A DNA stretch of 64,000 nucleotides. It comes from Enterocloster bolteae. GTDB lineage: Bacteria; Bacillota; Clostridia; Lachnospirales; Lachnospiraceae. A program made the translations under genes and the position numbers. This document shows positions 46,234 through 55,370 of this stretch, one piece after another (position 1 is the first letter of the stretch; the number at the start of each line of letters is the position of its first letter). The DNA lies in the NCBI RefSeq assembly GCF_002234575.2, contig NZ_CP022464.2, positions 5,704,001-5,768,000 of the forward strand, in the 5' to 3' direction. Below the pieces are notes generated by a model that searched no databases, was not told where the DNA came from, and was given only the letters and a program-made list of their open reading frames with translations.

Positions 46234-47643
46234 CTACAGCTTTCTATCCTTTTCCTCCATGGTTTCGGTAAGATCCCCGCACTCTTTGGTAATGGCAGCT
46301 GCCTGTTCTTCCGAGAACCCTTCTGTGCTTTCCTTAATCAAAAGAATTTTTATCGTCTTAAAAATAATTTCGATATCAAGCCAGATTGAGTAATTCTGGA
46401 TATACATTAAGTCCAACTTCAATTTGTCATATGCCGTAGTATTATACTTGCCATAAACTTGTGCATATCCCGTAAGGCCGCCCTTTACCTTTAAACGATA
46501 TACAAACTCCGGTATATCCTTAGTATATAATTCTACGTGTTCAACCCGTTCCGGTCTTGGACCAACGACGCTCATCTCACCTTTTAAAATATTAATAAAT
46601 TGGGGCAGCTCATCAATTCTCAATGCCCGAATCACCCTGCCTACAGGAGTAATTCTTGGATCCCTGTCTGCGGCCGGGACAGATGTTCCCGCCGCTTCGG
46701 CGTTGACAATCATACTGCGAAACTTATAAATATCGAATATCTTTCCATCCTTTGTATATCGTTTCTGCTTAAATATCACCGGCCCCCTGTCATAGAGCTT
46801 AATGCAGGCCGCTGTTACCAGATAAATCGGCGAAAGAACCACCAATGCACACACAGCTATGATAATATCAAATGTTCGCTTTATAAACTGCTGTTCAAAA
46901 CTAAGTCCAGTATTTCGGGCAAGCATCAACGGAGTATCAAATAGGTGAAGATTCTCTGCGCTCCGTATAATAATATCAGATATCTTTGGCACCATATAAG
47001 TCCGGATAGATTCATTATAACAATACTTTAAAAGCTGATTACGCATCTGCGAAGGAATATCGCAGAGTATCACACCTTCATACTGCTTCACTTTTTCCTT
47101 TATTACATCCATACCTTTCGATATATGTACCAATTCCTTGATATCATACCTATCCGCTCTGCCGTAAAGCTTAACCATAAGCGAATAAACCGGATGTTCC
47201 CCATAGACCAGCACTACCTTACGCGGAGGATATATCCGAAGATATATCTGAGTGCAGAGCACACTCCAAACAGTAATCCACACTCCCTCTACTCCTGTCA
47301 TGGCCAGCAGCGGTACAGGGTTTTGAAAATGTTTTGTCAACAAAGTAATCTGCAGATATATGATAATATTCGTGCAAAAGCTTGTCAGTACCTGTGAGTA
47401 TATAATATTAAATATCCTTAGATATCCAATCCTCAGACCACCATAAATGGCGCTAAACACCAACAGGAGAATACCATATACTGCCATGATTAGCCAGTTA
47501 CCTGTACGGTTGTATGGAAATTCCATAAATCCATTGTAATATTTCAACCATACATGTCCATACACCATCACTTCCAGGCCTATGAGAACCGCACTAAACA
47601 AAAACCTTACCATTCTCTTGTATGGTTCATAATCTTTTTTCAT
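46234..47643 (-). CDS. Polyprenyl-phosphate sugar phosphotransferase (initiating, WcaJ-like)
   Basis: It transfers hexose-1-P to undecaprenyl phosphate, the first step of chain assembly. It has 469 residues: four or five N-terminal membrane helices, a CoA-binding-like middle, a fifth helix near 265-285, then the catalytic domain with KRTFDII, YKFRSM, the DE-containing LRIDELPQFINILKGEMSVVGPRPE and GLTGYAQV. ATG 47643 has GGGAG ten bases upstream; the TTG at 47649 is a weaker option. Confidence 0.9.
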   Translation of the reverse strand: MKKDYEPYKRMVRFLFSAVLIGLEVMVYGHVWLKYYNGFMEFPYNRTGNWLIMAVYGILLLVFSAIYGGLRIGYLRIFNIIYSQVLTSFCTNIIIYLQITLLTKHFQNPVPLLAMTGVEGVWITVWSVLCTQIYLRIYPPRKVVLVYGEHPVYSLMVKLYGRADRYDIKELVHISKGMDVIKEKVKQYEGVILCDIPSQMRNQLLKYCYNESIRTYMVPKISDIIIRSAENLHLFDTPLMLARNTGLSFEQQFIKRTFDIIIAVCALVVLSPIYLVTAACIKLYDRGPVIFKQKRYTKDGKIFDIYKFRSMIVNAEAAGTSVPAADRDPRITPVGRVIRALRIDELPQFINILKGEMSVVGPRPERVEHVELYTKDIPEFVYRLKVKGGLTGYAQVYGKYNTTAYDKLKLDLMYIQNYSIWLDIEIIFKTIKILLIKESTEGFSEEQAAAITKECGDLTETMEEKDRKL

Positions 47644-47663
47644 AAACAAAAAACTCCCATCGC

Positions 47664-47677
47664 TTGAAAGCGCTTAA
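47664..47677. promoter_or_regulatory. Palindrome near the priming-transferase start, possible LacI/CcpA-type site
   Basis: TTGAAAGCGCTTAA is nearly palindromic with a central CG, like catabolite-responsive elements, but does not match their consensus fully. It lies about 20 bp upstream of the ATG at 47643. Confidence 0.3.
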
Positions 47678-47785
47678 CATCTGCTGTATCTTAACTAAAC
47701 ATACCGTTAGAGTATAGCATTATCTTCCGGATAATGCAATAAGCCAACTGCCAAGTACCGCTGGATATTGCTTACATTCCTTACA

Positions 47786-49417
47786 TTATTCAGTATTTCC
47801 TGATACATTGCGAACCGCCGCTACACCTAGCATCATGAGGGTCAACATTATAGGCGCAACAATAGGTACGCTTATGTTAACCGCCGCCTGGGCACCATAA
47901 CAAATAACGGCAAATGCAATTGCAATTAATTCAGGTCTTTTTTTCAATGTTCGGAGCATCTCTATAATCGAGGTCGTAAGCAGAGCCAAATAAGCCGTAA
48001 GGCCAACAATTCCAATTGTAACTAAATACTGTAAGTACTCGTTATGTGCGCTGTCGAATTTTTCGCCATACCTTCTGACCATGTCTTCAAAGTAATTTTT
48101 TACTGTTATGATACCAAATGTATCCGGTCCATATCCAAACAATTTATGGTGAATAGGCTGCTTCTGATAAAATTCCATTCCAATTCTCCATATATAACCC
48201 CTATGTGTTCCCCAATCATCATTTAAGAGCAGATACTGATTTAATGGCCCATACTTTTCCACATTACCTGCTATATTCACATCATAAAGCACATAGATAA
48301 CCCCCGCGCAGGCCAATAAGATAAGGCCCAGCCATATCCACCTTCCAATATTGCTGCCACTTTTCAGCGCATGATTTTCCGGCAGTTTATATGCCAATAA
48401 ATATAAACATGCCGTACACACCCATAGCCCGATGATAAGATATGGTAATCCGCCAAATGACGCAATTACATTCATTAGTCCCTTAAACTCCACTACATGA
48501 TTGGGATACGCATGACTTAGAGTACCTATCACTTGAAACTCTGTAAACAATATGGCTAATAATAATACATATCTCTTTACTCCGTCTATATTCCCGAAAA
48601 GGTAAAGCGGGAGAAGCCCAAAAAGAACAAGCAAAGCCAAATATGCATTATCACTGATACCCACAATCAATGCAAACAGTGATAAAATCGCTACAACTAG
48701 ATACCACAGCCTTCTGTATTTGTTTTTCTCCACTGAAAACATTACTGTCCCCATTCCTGATACCATAGCTACATAGGAAGTATATGTGTTAATATTTCCA
48801 ATTGTGGAGGTGAAAATAGTGTAATCATCTCCTACCAGTCCTCTCTTGAAACCTATGGGATCAATTTTAAAGAAGTGCAAAATTCCAATCATGCATGCAA
48901 TGATACCCCCCGCCAAAAACGTATCCAGATACCACTGTCTATATCTCAAGCATCGGCTGATAACAAAAAAGCTGATTCCATAGAGCAGTATCAAAAACAT
49001 TCCCATGTATCTTCCTTCATTTCCCCAAAAAGATTCAAAACGATACTCTGATTGTAAAGTAGATATGGTAACAGCAATCAAAAAAATTATCATGGCCCAG
49101 TCTGACATTTTTAAGGCATTTAACTTAGCATTTGAACGCATTTCTTTTACAGCGTTGCCACCAATCTCACGCTTATCCTTATACCAGAAAAAAAACACAC
49201 CAACCAGCATGGCTACAATCATCAAAATAACGGAACCATAATAAAAAATATATTTAGCTACCAAAATATCATAATAGTAATCATGAAAGACCAATGGAAA
49301 TACAAAGATAATAAGCACGGTAAAAATACCTGCTATAACAGAATTGTATTTTCTCCAGGCCGCTAATAAATTTATTATTTTCTCATCCGATATTTCTTTT
49401 GTTTTTATATTATCCAT
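47786..49417 (-). CDS. O-antigen ligase/polymerase family membrane protein
   Basis: This polytopic protein has 543 residues and about twelve hydrophobic segments. The large extracytoplasmic loop carries GTHRGYIWRIGMEFY and the following DSAHNEYLQYLVTIG, the conserved histidine region of Wzy/WaaL (Wzy_C) proteins. The start at 49417 has no clear RBS, but the frame and the first helix agree with it. It is the first gene of the export operon. Ligation of exported glycan to a wall acceptor is one possible role, since an ABC exporter is present. Confidence 0.8.
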   Translation of the reverse strand: MDNIKTKEISDEKIINLLAAWRKYNSVIAGIFTVLIIFVFPLVFHDYYYDILVAKYIFYYGSVILMIVAMLVGVFFFWYKDKREIGGNAVKEMRSNAKLNALKMSDWAMIIFLIAVTISTLQSEYRFESFWGNEGRYMGMFLILLYGISFFVISRCLRYRQWYLDTFLAGGIIACMIGILHFFKIDPIGFKRGLVGDDYTIFTSTIGNINTYTSYVAMVSGMGTVMFSVEKNKYRRLWYLVVAILSLFALIVGISDNAYLALLVLFGLLPLYLFGNIDGVKRYVLLLAILFTEFQVIGTLSHAYPNHVVEFKGLMNVIASFGGLPYLIIGLWVCTACLYLLAYKLPENHALKSGSNIGRWIWLGLILLACAGVIYVLYDVNIAGNVEKYGPLNQYLLLNDDWGTHRGYIWRIGMEFYQKQPIHHKLFGYGPDTFGIITVKNYFEDMVRRYGEKFDSAHNEYLQYLVTIGIVGLTAYLALLTTSIIEMLRTLKKRPELIAIAFAVICYGAQAAVNISVPIVAPIMLTLMMLGVAAVRNVSGNTE

Positions 49418-49461
49418 AGGTTACACAACACTTTCTTATCCTTTTTTCCAAATACTTTATC

Positions 49462-49490
49462 AGTATATCATTTTACCCACTATTCCGCAA
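49462..49490 (-). promoter_or_regulatory. Promoter of the glycan export operon
   Basis: On the minus strand, TTGCGG (49485-49490), a 17-bp spacer and TATACT (49462-49467), about 45 bp upstream of the start at 49417. Confidence 0.5.
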
Positions 49491-49593
49491 CTTTATGACC
49501 CAATAAAACCAAATGCTTTTATTAAATTTTAATATTTATTCCATATAGAATATAATACCTTTTACCGCATCAGTTTAAGCCACTAATCGTCTT

Positions 49594-49622
49594 ATGATAA
49601 TTTTCCATATACGAAGTATAAT
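49594..49622 (+). promoter_or_regulatory. Promoter of choline-binding-repeat gene A
   Basis: TATAAT at 49617-49622 with ATGATA 17 bp upstream (49594-49599). The inverted copy at 57204-57232 has TTGATA at that place, so this -35 is one base poorer. A leader of about 60 nt follows. Confidence 0.55.
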
Positions 49623-49845
49623 CAACTCGTAATGCAAAAAAGGAATTTCAAAAAGTATTTCAAAAAGAAAAAGGAGAGTGCATTAATTATGAGAAAGCAG
49701 ACAAAGTTAGTTGCTGTATTATCAACAGCAGCACTGCTCGCTATTGGTGCATCCATGACTTCTTTCGCAGCTACAGGATGGGCTGAGGAAGACGGTACTT
49801 GGGTATATTACAACAGAGACGGCGAGAGAGCAACCGATCAGTGGA
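49612..49845 (+). repeat. Left arm of a 234-bp perfect inverted repeat
   Basis: By direct comparison this stretch (-10 region, leader, signal peptide and first repeat codons of gene A) is identical to the reverse complement of 56981-57214. The similarity continues beyond the arm with scattered differences through both genes. Confidence 0.85.
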
Positions 49846-51440
49846 AGAAATCCGGTAATAACTGGTACTGGTTAAACAGCGACGGCGAAATGGCTATCGA
49901 TGAGCTGATTCAGGATGGCGACAACTATTATTATGTAGACATCAACGGTGTTATGGCAGCTAATCAGTGGGTAGCTATCGACAACGAGGATGCAGGACAG
50001 GATGATGAGCCAGATCATTACTGGTACTATTTCCAGGCTAATGGTAAGGCTTTAAAGAATGGCGACAATGCAAGAGTAGCTCTGAAAACCGTAAATGGAA
50101 AGAAGTATGCTTTTGATGATGAAGGCAGAATGCTTTTCGGCTGGGTTGATGCTGATAATGCAGAGCGCATTGACAATACAGATGGTGATGGCTTCAAAGA
50201 AGGCGATTACTACTTCGGCGGCGAAGATGACGGTGCAATGACAGTTGGCTGGCTGCAAATGGATATCACATATGATGAAGCTACTTCTGACTACGAAGTT
50301 TCACCAGTATTCAATGATGATGAGGACCAGACACGTTGGTTCTACTTCAAATCCAATGGTAAGAAAGTAAAAGCTGAAAATGGTGATACGCAGAAGAGCA
50401 AGACCATCAATGGTAAGAAGTACGAGTTTGACCAGTACGGCGCCATGACAGCGGAGTGGTCCTTAGACGTAGATACTGCTTCTACAAGCGGCATCAGAGG
50501 CGATTACAGTACTGCTACCCATAGTGTATCTGCTAAGTATGCTCAGCAGTGGAGATACTTCCAGGATGTTGAAAACGGTGCCCGTGTGAGCAAGGGCTGG
50601 TTTAAGGTTGTATCTGCTGAATACCTTAACTATGATAAGTATAATGATGATGAAGATGCATGGTACTATGCAGATGGAAGCGGTAATCTGTATGCTGGTC
50701 AGTTCAAAACTATTAAGGGCAAAAAATACGCATTCAGAAATGATGGCCGCATGATTGATGGCTTAAAGTTCATTCAGCAGGACGCTCAGAATAATATCAC
50801 TGACGTTAGAGCGGATGATGACGATAATCATCCATTCGATACAGATGATGATTTCAATAAGAACTCTATTTATTGGAGTGACCTTGGATACAGATGCTTC
50901 TACTTTGGTGGCGGTGATGATGGTGCTATGAGAACCAACAAGACCAACATTGATATTGATGGTGATAGATTCAACTTCTACTTTGAAAAGTCTGGTGCTC
51001 ATAAGGGTGCAGGTCTTACTGGTGAAAAGGATGATAAGTTCTATCAGTCTGGTAAGTTAATTACTGCTGGTAAGGATGAGAAGTATCAGGTTGTTAAGAG
51101 AAGCAACAAGAGTGGTGTGTCCACAGCTGCCAGCAAGTATACTTACAGCAAGTTGGATGACGTCAGAAAATTCCTTGATGACATCTCTGGCAAGTATACC
51201 GATAATGTTATCAATGATACAACTGTTGACCAGTTGAGAGATCTTGGCGTAAACAAGAAAGCAGAAGACATCAAAGAGCTTTATATCATTGATACTACTC
51301 AGGTAAATGCTAATGACTACTTTGTTGTAAATACCTCTGGAAAAGTAATTGATACCAAGTCTAAGAACAAAGATGGAAATGATTACTACTATGTAATTAA
51401 GAAGGGCGGGCAGATTGCCGCTATTTATGCAGAGAACTAA
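49689..51440 (+). CDS. Secreted choline-binding-repeat (CW_binding_1) protein A
   Basis: This protein has 583 residues. A signal peptide (about residues 1-28, ending SFAA) is followed almost entirely by wall-binding repeats of the GW...WYY...G-M type, with unusually acidic linkers (DEDD, DGDGF). The frame to 49632 is longer, but ATG 49689 has GGAGAG at good spacing. The C-terminal 130 residues lack clear repeats and end YYYVIKKGGQIAAIY. Binding to choline-decorated wall polymer is the family role. It has an inverted paralogue at 55371. Confidence 0.87.
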   Translation: MRKQTKLVAVLSTAALLAIGASMTSFAATGWAEEDGTWVYYNRDGERATDQWKKSGNNWYWLNSDGEMAIDELIQDGDNYYYVDINGVMAANQWVAIDNEDAGQDDEPDHYWYYFQANGKALKNGDNARVALKTVNGKKYAFDDEGRMLFGWVDADNAERIDNTDGDGFKEGDYYFGGEDDGAMTVGWLQMDITYDEATSDYEVSPVFNDDEDQTRWFYFKSNGKKVKAENGDTQKSKTINGKKYEFDQYGAMTAEWSLDVDTASTSGIRGDYSTATHSVSAKYAQQWRYFQDVENGARVSKGWFKVVSAEYLNYDKYNDDEDAWYYADGSGNLYAGQFKTIKGKKYAFRNDGRMIDGLKFIQQDAQNNITDVRADDDDNHPFDTDDDFNKNSIYWSDLGYRCFYFGGGDDGAMRTNKTNIDIDGDRFNFYFEKSGAHKGAGLTGEKDDKFYQSGKLITAGKDEKYQVVKRSNKSGVSTAASKYTYSKLDDVRKFLDDISGKYTDNVINDTTVDQLRDLGVNKKAEDIKELYIIDTTQVNANDYFVVNTSGKVIDTKSKNKDGNDYYYVIKKGGQIAAIYAEN

Positions 51441-51476
51441 TTAACATTGATTGGTTCTAACTAAATAATAAGGGGG

Positions 51477-51524
51477 AAAGCGTTGTGACTGATTATGTAA
51501 TTAAATTAGTCTCAACGCTTTTTT
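51477..51524 (+). terminator. Terminator after gene A
   Basis: AAAGCGTTG-T-GACT pairs with AGTC-T-CAACGCTTT, followed by TTTTT. A matching hairpin follows the inverted copy at 55291-55335. Confidence 0.8.
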
Positions 51525-51571
51525 CCTGTATTAAAATATAACAGATATAACATTGAGTAAGGAGGAAGTCC

Positions 51572-52585
51572 ATGATTAAGAAAAAGTGGATATCATTATG
51601 CTTAGCCATTACTTTAGCAACAACAACTCCCATAGTTTCCTTTGCTGATACATCAACAGATACAACAACTATGGAAAATTGCGGGGCATATTTATTCGAA
51701 TGGCGTCCCGTAGATTGTGGAAATGGACACTATTTTGCAATATTAGTAGGTGGGGATTCCATTGCTGAAAGAAATGTGATTCTTAATAGGGGGTATGATT
51801 TTGCTTATACTTTTGAACCAATGAAGTATCCAAGACCATGGGGAGAAGTACCTACACTCAATAATGTAGATGGTGTATGGGCTATTCCAGAGAACTGGCC
51901 GATGCTCCCTGAGGATTCTCAATCCACACTCCAAATAGTACTCTTTACAAATAATAATAAACTTCCTGATAAAGAGCGTTATATTGATGTGGTAAAACTT
52001 CCAAATAATGTAACCGTCTCAAGTCTGCCTCCAGAAGTTAAGAAATATCTGATAAATGCAGATGGGACAGATGCAGGAGCATATGAAGGCACAGAGACAT
52101 CTGGTTGGGTTCAGGCCGAGGATGGACGCTTCAAGTACAGAAAACCCGATGGGACATTTGTAAGCAACGGCTGGCTAAATGTCGAGGATAAGCTATACTA
52201 TATGGACGAAAATGGCTATATGCTGGCAGATACCCTTGCACCAGACGGATCTTATGTGAATGCAAGTGGTATCAAACAAAAATATATGCCAGGATGGTTC
52301 CAAAATGAGCGTGGTTGGAAGTATGTCTTGAAAAATGGTTATTTCGCGGCCTCTACCTGGGTACAGGATACAGATGGTAAATATTATTATTTCGACCTGG
52401 GTGGTTACATGAAAACTGATTATGATACTCCTGATGGATACCACGTTGGACCAGATGGAGTATGGGACGGACAAGCCACAACACATGTAGAAGATATAAA
52501 AAAGCTTGGACCTGGTGCTCAGCCGCAAATAGAAAATGCCGAACAATCTTTGGCCTCAGAAAACACCACAACAAAGAGTCTGTGA
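51572..52585 (+). CDS. Secreted choline-binding-repeat protein B, 3' end altered by IS256
   Basis: This protein has 337 residues. It has a signal peptide (to about FADT near 27), an N-terminal domain of about 150 residues (CGAYLFEWRPVDCGNGHYFA, then DGVWAIPENWP) that I do not recognise, then five or so wall-binding repeats. IS256 copy 2 is inserted four codons before the old stop. The original end T-T-N-Q-N-stop is now T-T-K-S-L-stop, so only three residues changed. GGAGG precedes the ATG. The paralogue at 54156 is intact. Confidence 0.85.
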   Translation: MIKKKWISLCLAITLATTTPIVSFADTSTDTTTMENCGAYLFEWRPVDCGNGHYFAILVGGDSIAERNVILNRGYDFAYTFEPMKYPRPWGEVPTLNNVDGVWAIPENWPMLPEDSQSTLQIVLFTNNNKLPDKERYIDVVKLPNNVTVSSLPPEVKKYLINADGTDAGAYEGTETSGWVQAEDGRFKYRKPDGTFVSNGWLNVEDKLYYMDENGYMLADTLAPDGSYVNASGIKQKYMPGWFQNERGWKYVLKNGYFAASTWVQDTDGKYYYFDLGGYMKTDYDTPDGYHVGPDGVWDGQATTHVEDIKKLGPGAQPQIENAEQSLASENTTTKSL

Positions 52586-54059
52586 AAGTTTTTCTGTAAT
52601 TAAAGATTTATAAGGTCTTCTATGATAAAATAAAAATCATAGGAGGCCTTTTTATTATGGCAAGAGAAAAGAAATCTGTACACAAAGTGCAAATGACGGA
52701 TGGAAAGCGAAACATCATCCGGCAGCTTCTTGAGGAGTATGAGATTGAATCTGCCCAGGACATTCAGGATGCCCTCAAAGATCTACTGGGCGGTACCATC
52801 AAAGAGATGATGGAATCCGAGATGGACGAGCATCTTGGCTATCGCAAGTCAGAACGTTCCGATTGCGATGACTATCGCAATGGCTATAAAACCAAACAGG
52901 TGAATAGCAGCTATGGAAGCATGAAAGTCGAAGTCCCACAGGACCGTAACTCCACCTTTGAACCACAGGTGGTAAAGAAACGCCAGAAAGATATCTCTGA
53001 TATCGATCACAAGATCATATCCATGTACGCTAAAGGGATGACAACACGGCAGATCTCGGAAACACTGGAGGATATCTACGGCTTCGAGGCCTCCGAAGGC
53101 TTCATTTCGGATGTGACGGATAAGCTTCTGCCCCAGATTGAAGACTGGCAGAACCGCCCCCTTTCCGATGTCTATCCGGTGCTTTATATCGATGCAATCC
53201 ACTATTCTGTACGGGATAACGGCGTGATCCGTAAGCTGGCGGCCTATGTTGTACTGGGGATTAATTCAGATGGTTTAAAAGAGGTTCTGACCATCGAGGT
53301 TGGCGAAAATGAGAGTGCCAAGTACTGGCTTTCCGTTCTGAACGGTTTAAAAAACCGTGGAGTAAAAGACATCCTGCTCCTCTGTGCCGATGGACTGACA
53401 GGGATAAAGGAAGCGATAGCCGCTGCCTTTCCAAAGACGGAATACCAGAGGTGCATTGTCCATCAGGTGCGGAATACGTTAAAATACGTATCAGACAAGG
53501 ACCGTAAGCTCTTTGCGGCAGATCTCAAAACGATTTACCAGGCGCCAACAGAAGAGAAGGCATTAGAAGCCTTGGAGCGGGGCACAAAAAAATGGTCAGA
53601 AAAGTACCCGAATTCCATGAAAAGCTGGCACCAGAACTGGGACGCGATCATCCCCATCTTTAAGTTTTCAACGACTGTACGCAAGGTTATATATACCACG
53701 AACGCAATCGAAAGCCTGAACGCCACATACCGGAAGCTGAATCGTCAGAGGAGCGTGTTTCCAAGCGATACAGCCCTTTTAAAAGCGCTGTACTTGTCAA
53801 CATTTGAAGCAACAAAGAAGTGGACGATGCCAATCCGCAACTGGGGCCAGGTATATGGGGAACTGAGCCTCATGTATGAGGGCCGACTGCCGATGTAAGA
53901 GAATCCAGGACCGTTCAAACCAGACGGGAATCCGCCTGGTCTTGACATATGCAGTATTGTGCGGTATATATAAACCAAGGGCTGAACGCTCATAGAGAAG
54001 CTTTCAGCCCTGCCATTATCATAGAAGAGCTGCTTTTACAGAGATTTCTTCACACACTC
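52576..54059 (+). mobile_element. IS256-family insertion sequence, copy 2
   Basis: This element is 1484 bp, the same length as copy 1 and nearly identical. It is flanked by a perfect 8-bp direct repeat ACAACAAA (52568-52575 and 54060-54067). The transposase is full length. It lies in the same orientation as copy 1, about 52 kb away. Confidence 0.95.
52657..53898 (+). CDS. IS256 family transposase, full length
   Basis: This mutator-type DDE transposase has 413 residues. The catalytic core runs from LYIDAIHYSV near 175 through LLLCADGLTGIKEA near 245 to TTNAIESLNATYRKL near 350. It ends in YEGRLPM. It is the intact version of the gene at 380. AGGAGG lies before the ATG. Probably the active source of transposase in this region. 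Confidence 0.95.
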   Translation: MAREKKSVHKVQMTDGKRNIIRQLLEEYEIESAQDIQDALKDLLGGTIKEMMESEMDEHLGYRKSERSDCDDYRNGYKTKQVNSSYGSMKVEVPQDRNSTFEPQVVKKRQKDISDIDHKIISMYAKGMTTRQISETLEDIYGFEASEGFISDVTDKLLPQIEDWQNRPLSDVYPVLYIDAIHYSVRDNGVIRKLAAYVVLGINSDGLKEVLTIEVGENESAKYWLSVLNGLKNRGVKDILLLCADGLTGIKEAIAAAFPKTEYQRCIVHQVRNTLKYVSDKDRKLFAADLKTIYQAPTEEKALEALERGTKKWSEKYPNSMKSWHQNWDAIIPIFKFSTTVRKVIYTTNAIESLNATYRKLNRQRSVFPSDTALLKALYLSTFEATKKWTMPIRNWGQVYGELSLMYEGRLPM

Positions 54060-54083
54060 ACAACAAACCAGAATTAACCTAAT

Positions 54084-54136
54084 AAAATGCTCCCTTGCAA
54101 TGAGATATTTTAAATCCCATTGTAAAGGAGCATTTT
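54084..54136. terminator. Bidirectional terminator between genes B and B'
   Basis: AAAATGCTCC-C-TTGCAATG pairs with CATTGTAA-A-GGAGCATTTT. It lies between the convergent 3' ends of the B copy (now split from it by IS256) and B'. Confidence 0.7.
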
Positions 54137-54155
54137 ACGCAAAAACAAAACTTAA

Positions 54156-55229
54156 TTAGTTGTTGTCTATTGCATTGCCTTCAGAAGAATTGTTCGTTTC
54201 TTCCACCGCCTCTGTTTGGGGCTCTTCCTGGGTATTTTCTTCGGCAACACCAGATTCCGTGTTAGAGGACACCACACCTCCTGGTCCTGGATTCTGACCA
54301 TACTCACCCGTAGCCGCAGCACCATCCCATACTCCGTCCGGGCCAACATGATATCCGTCCGGTGTATCATAATCGGTTCTCATATAGCCACCTATATCAA
54401 AATAATAATACTTACCATCTGTATCCTGTACCCAGGTAGATGCTGCAAAATATCCATTCTTTAGGACGTATTTCCAGCCACGCTCATTCTGGAACCATCC
54501 CGGCATATATTTCTGTTTTGCCCCGCTTGCATTTACATAAGAACCATCCGGCGCAATTGTATCAGACAGCATATATCCTTCTTCATCCATATAATACAGG
54601 TTATCATCTACATTCAGCCATCCTCCGCTTACGAAGGTTCCGTCAGGTTTTCTATATCTATAACGTCCATCAGCTTCTATTACCCAACCTGAACTTTTGG
54701 TACCCTCATAGGCACCTGCGTCCGAGCCATCAACATTGATTAAATACTTCCTAACATCAGCCGGAAGTGTAGAGGTATCTACATTACTAGGTAGCCTTAC
54801 AACGTCAATATATCTCTCTTTATTTGGCAATTTTCCATTATTTGTATAGAGTACTATCTGAAGTGTAGACTGTGTTCCCTCGGGCAGAAGAGGCTGGTTT
54901 TCTGGTATGGCCCATACTCCGTCTACATTGACCAGAGTAGGTACTTCTCCCCACTGTCTCGGATACATACTGGGATTAAAGGTATAAGCATAGTCATATC
55001 CGCGATTCAAAATCACATCTCTTTCTGTAATACTATTGCCGCCTACAAGTATTGCAAAATAGTGGCCATTACCACAATCTACAGGTCGCCACTCAAACAG
55101 ATATGCCCCGCAGCTTTCCATTGTTGTAACGGATGCGTCTGTAGTAGTATCTGCCAGTGAGACAATCGGATTAACTGAAAGCAGCGTAGCAGAAAGACAG
55201 AAAATCATCCATGTTTTTCTAATCATCAA
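54156..55229 (-). CDS. Secreted choline-binding-repeat protein B'
   Basis: This 357-residue intact paralogue of the gene at 51572 is in inverted orientation. It has a signal peptide (about 1-27), the same unrecognised domain (CGAYLFEWRPVDCGNGHYFA), then wall-binding repeats ending near 310. A low-complexity acidic tail (ENTQEEPQTEAVEETNNSSE) follows that B lacks. GGAGG precedes the ATG. It is probably transcribed with or downstream of A'. Confidence 0.86.
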   Translation of the reverse strand: MMIRKTWMIFCLSATLLSVNPIVSLADTTTDASVTTMESCGAYLFEWRPVDCGNGHYFAILVGGNSITERDVILNRGYDYAYTFNPSMYPRQWGEVPTLVNVDGVWAIPENQPLLPEGTQSTLQIVLYTNNGKLPNKERYIDVVRLPSNVDTSTLPADVRKYLINVDGSDAGAYEGTKSSGWVIEADGRYRYRKPDGTFVSGGWLNVDDNLYYMDEEGYMLSDTIAPDGSYVNASGAKQKYMPGWFQNERGWKYVLKNGYFAASTWVQDTDGKYYYFDIGGYMRTDYDTPDGYHVGPDGVWDGAAATGEYGQNPGPGGVVSSNTESGVAEENTQEEPQTEAVEETNNSSEGNAIDNN

Positions 55230-55290
55230 AGATTCCTCCTGATTCTTAATTCAATAAAGAAGTTAATTTAAGGTCGTAGATACAAAAAGA

Positions 55291-55335
55291 AAAGCGCTGT
55301 GACTAATCTAATTGCTTAATCAGTCACAACGCTTT
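55291..55335 (-). terminator. Terminator after gene A'
   Basis: On the minus strand, AAAGCGTTGTGACT pairs with AGTCACAGCGCTTT, followed by TCTTTTT. It is the counterpart of 51477-51524. Confidence 0.78.
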
Positions 55336-55370
55336 CCCCCTTAATTATCATTACACATTAACTGTGTAAT

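Noticed and set aside
299..54059. A composite transposon carrying the glycan locus between two IS256 copies
   Set aside because: Each copy has its own perfect 8-bp duplication (GCTTTCTG and ACAACAAA). A composite unit would share one duplication at its outer ends.
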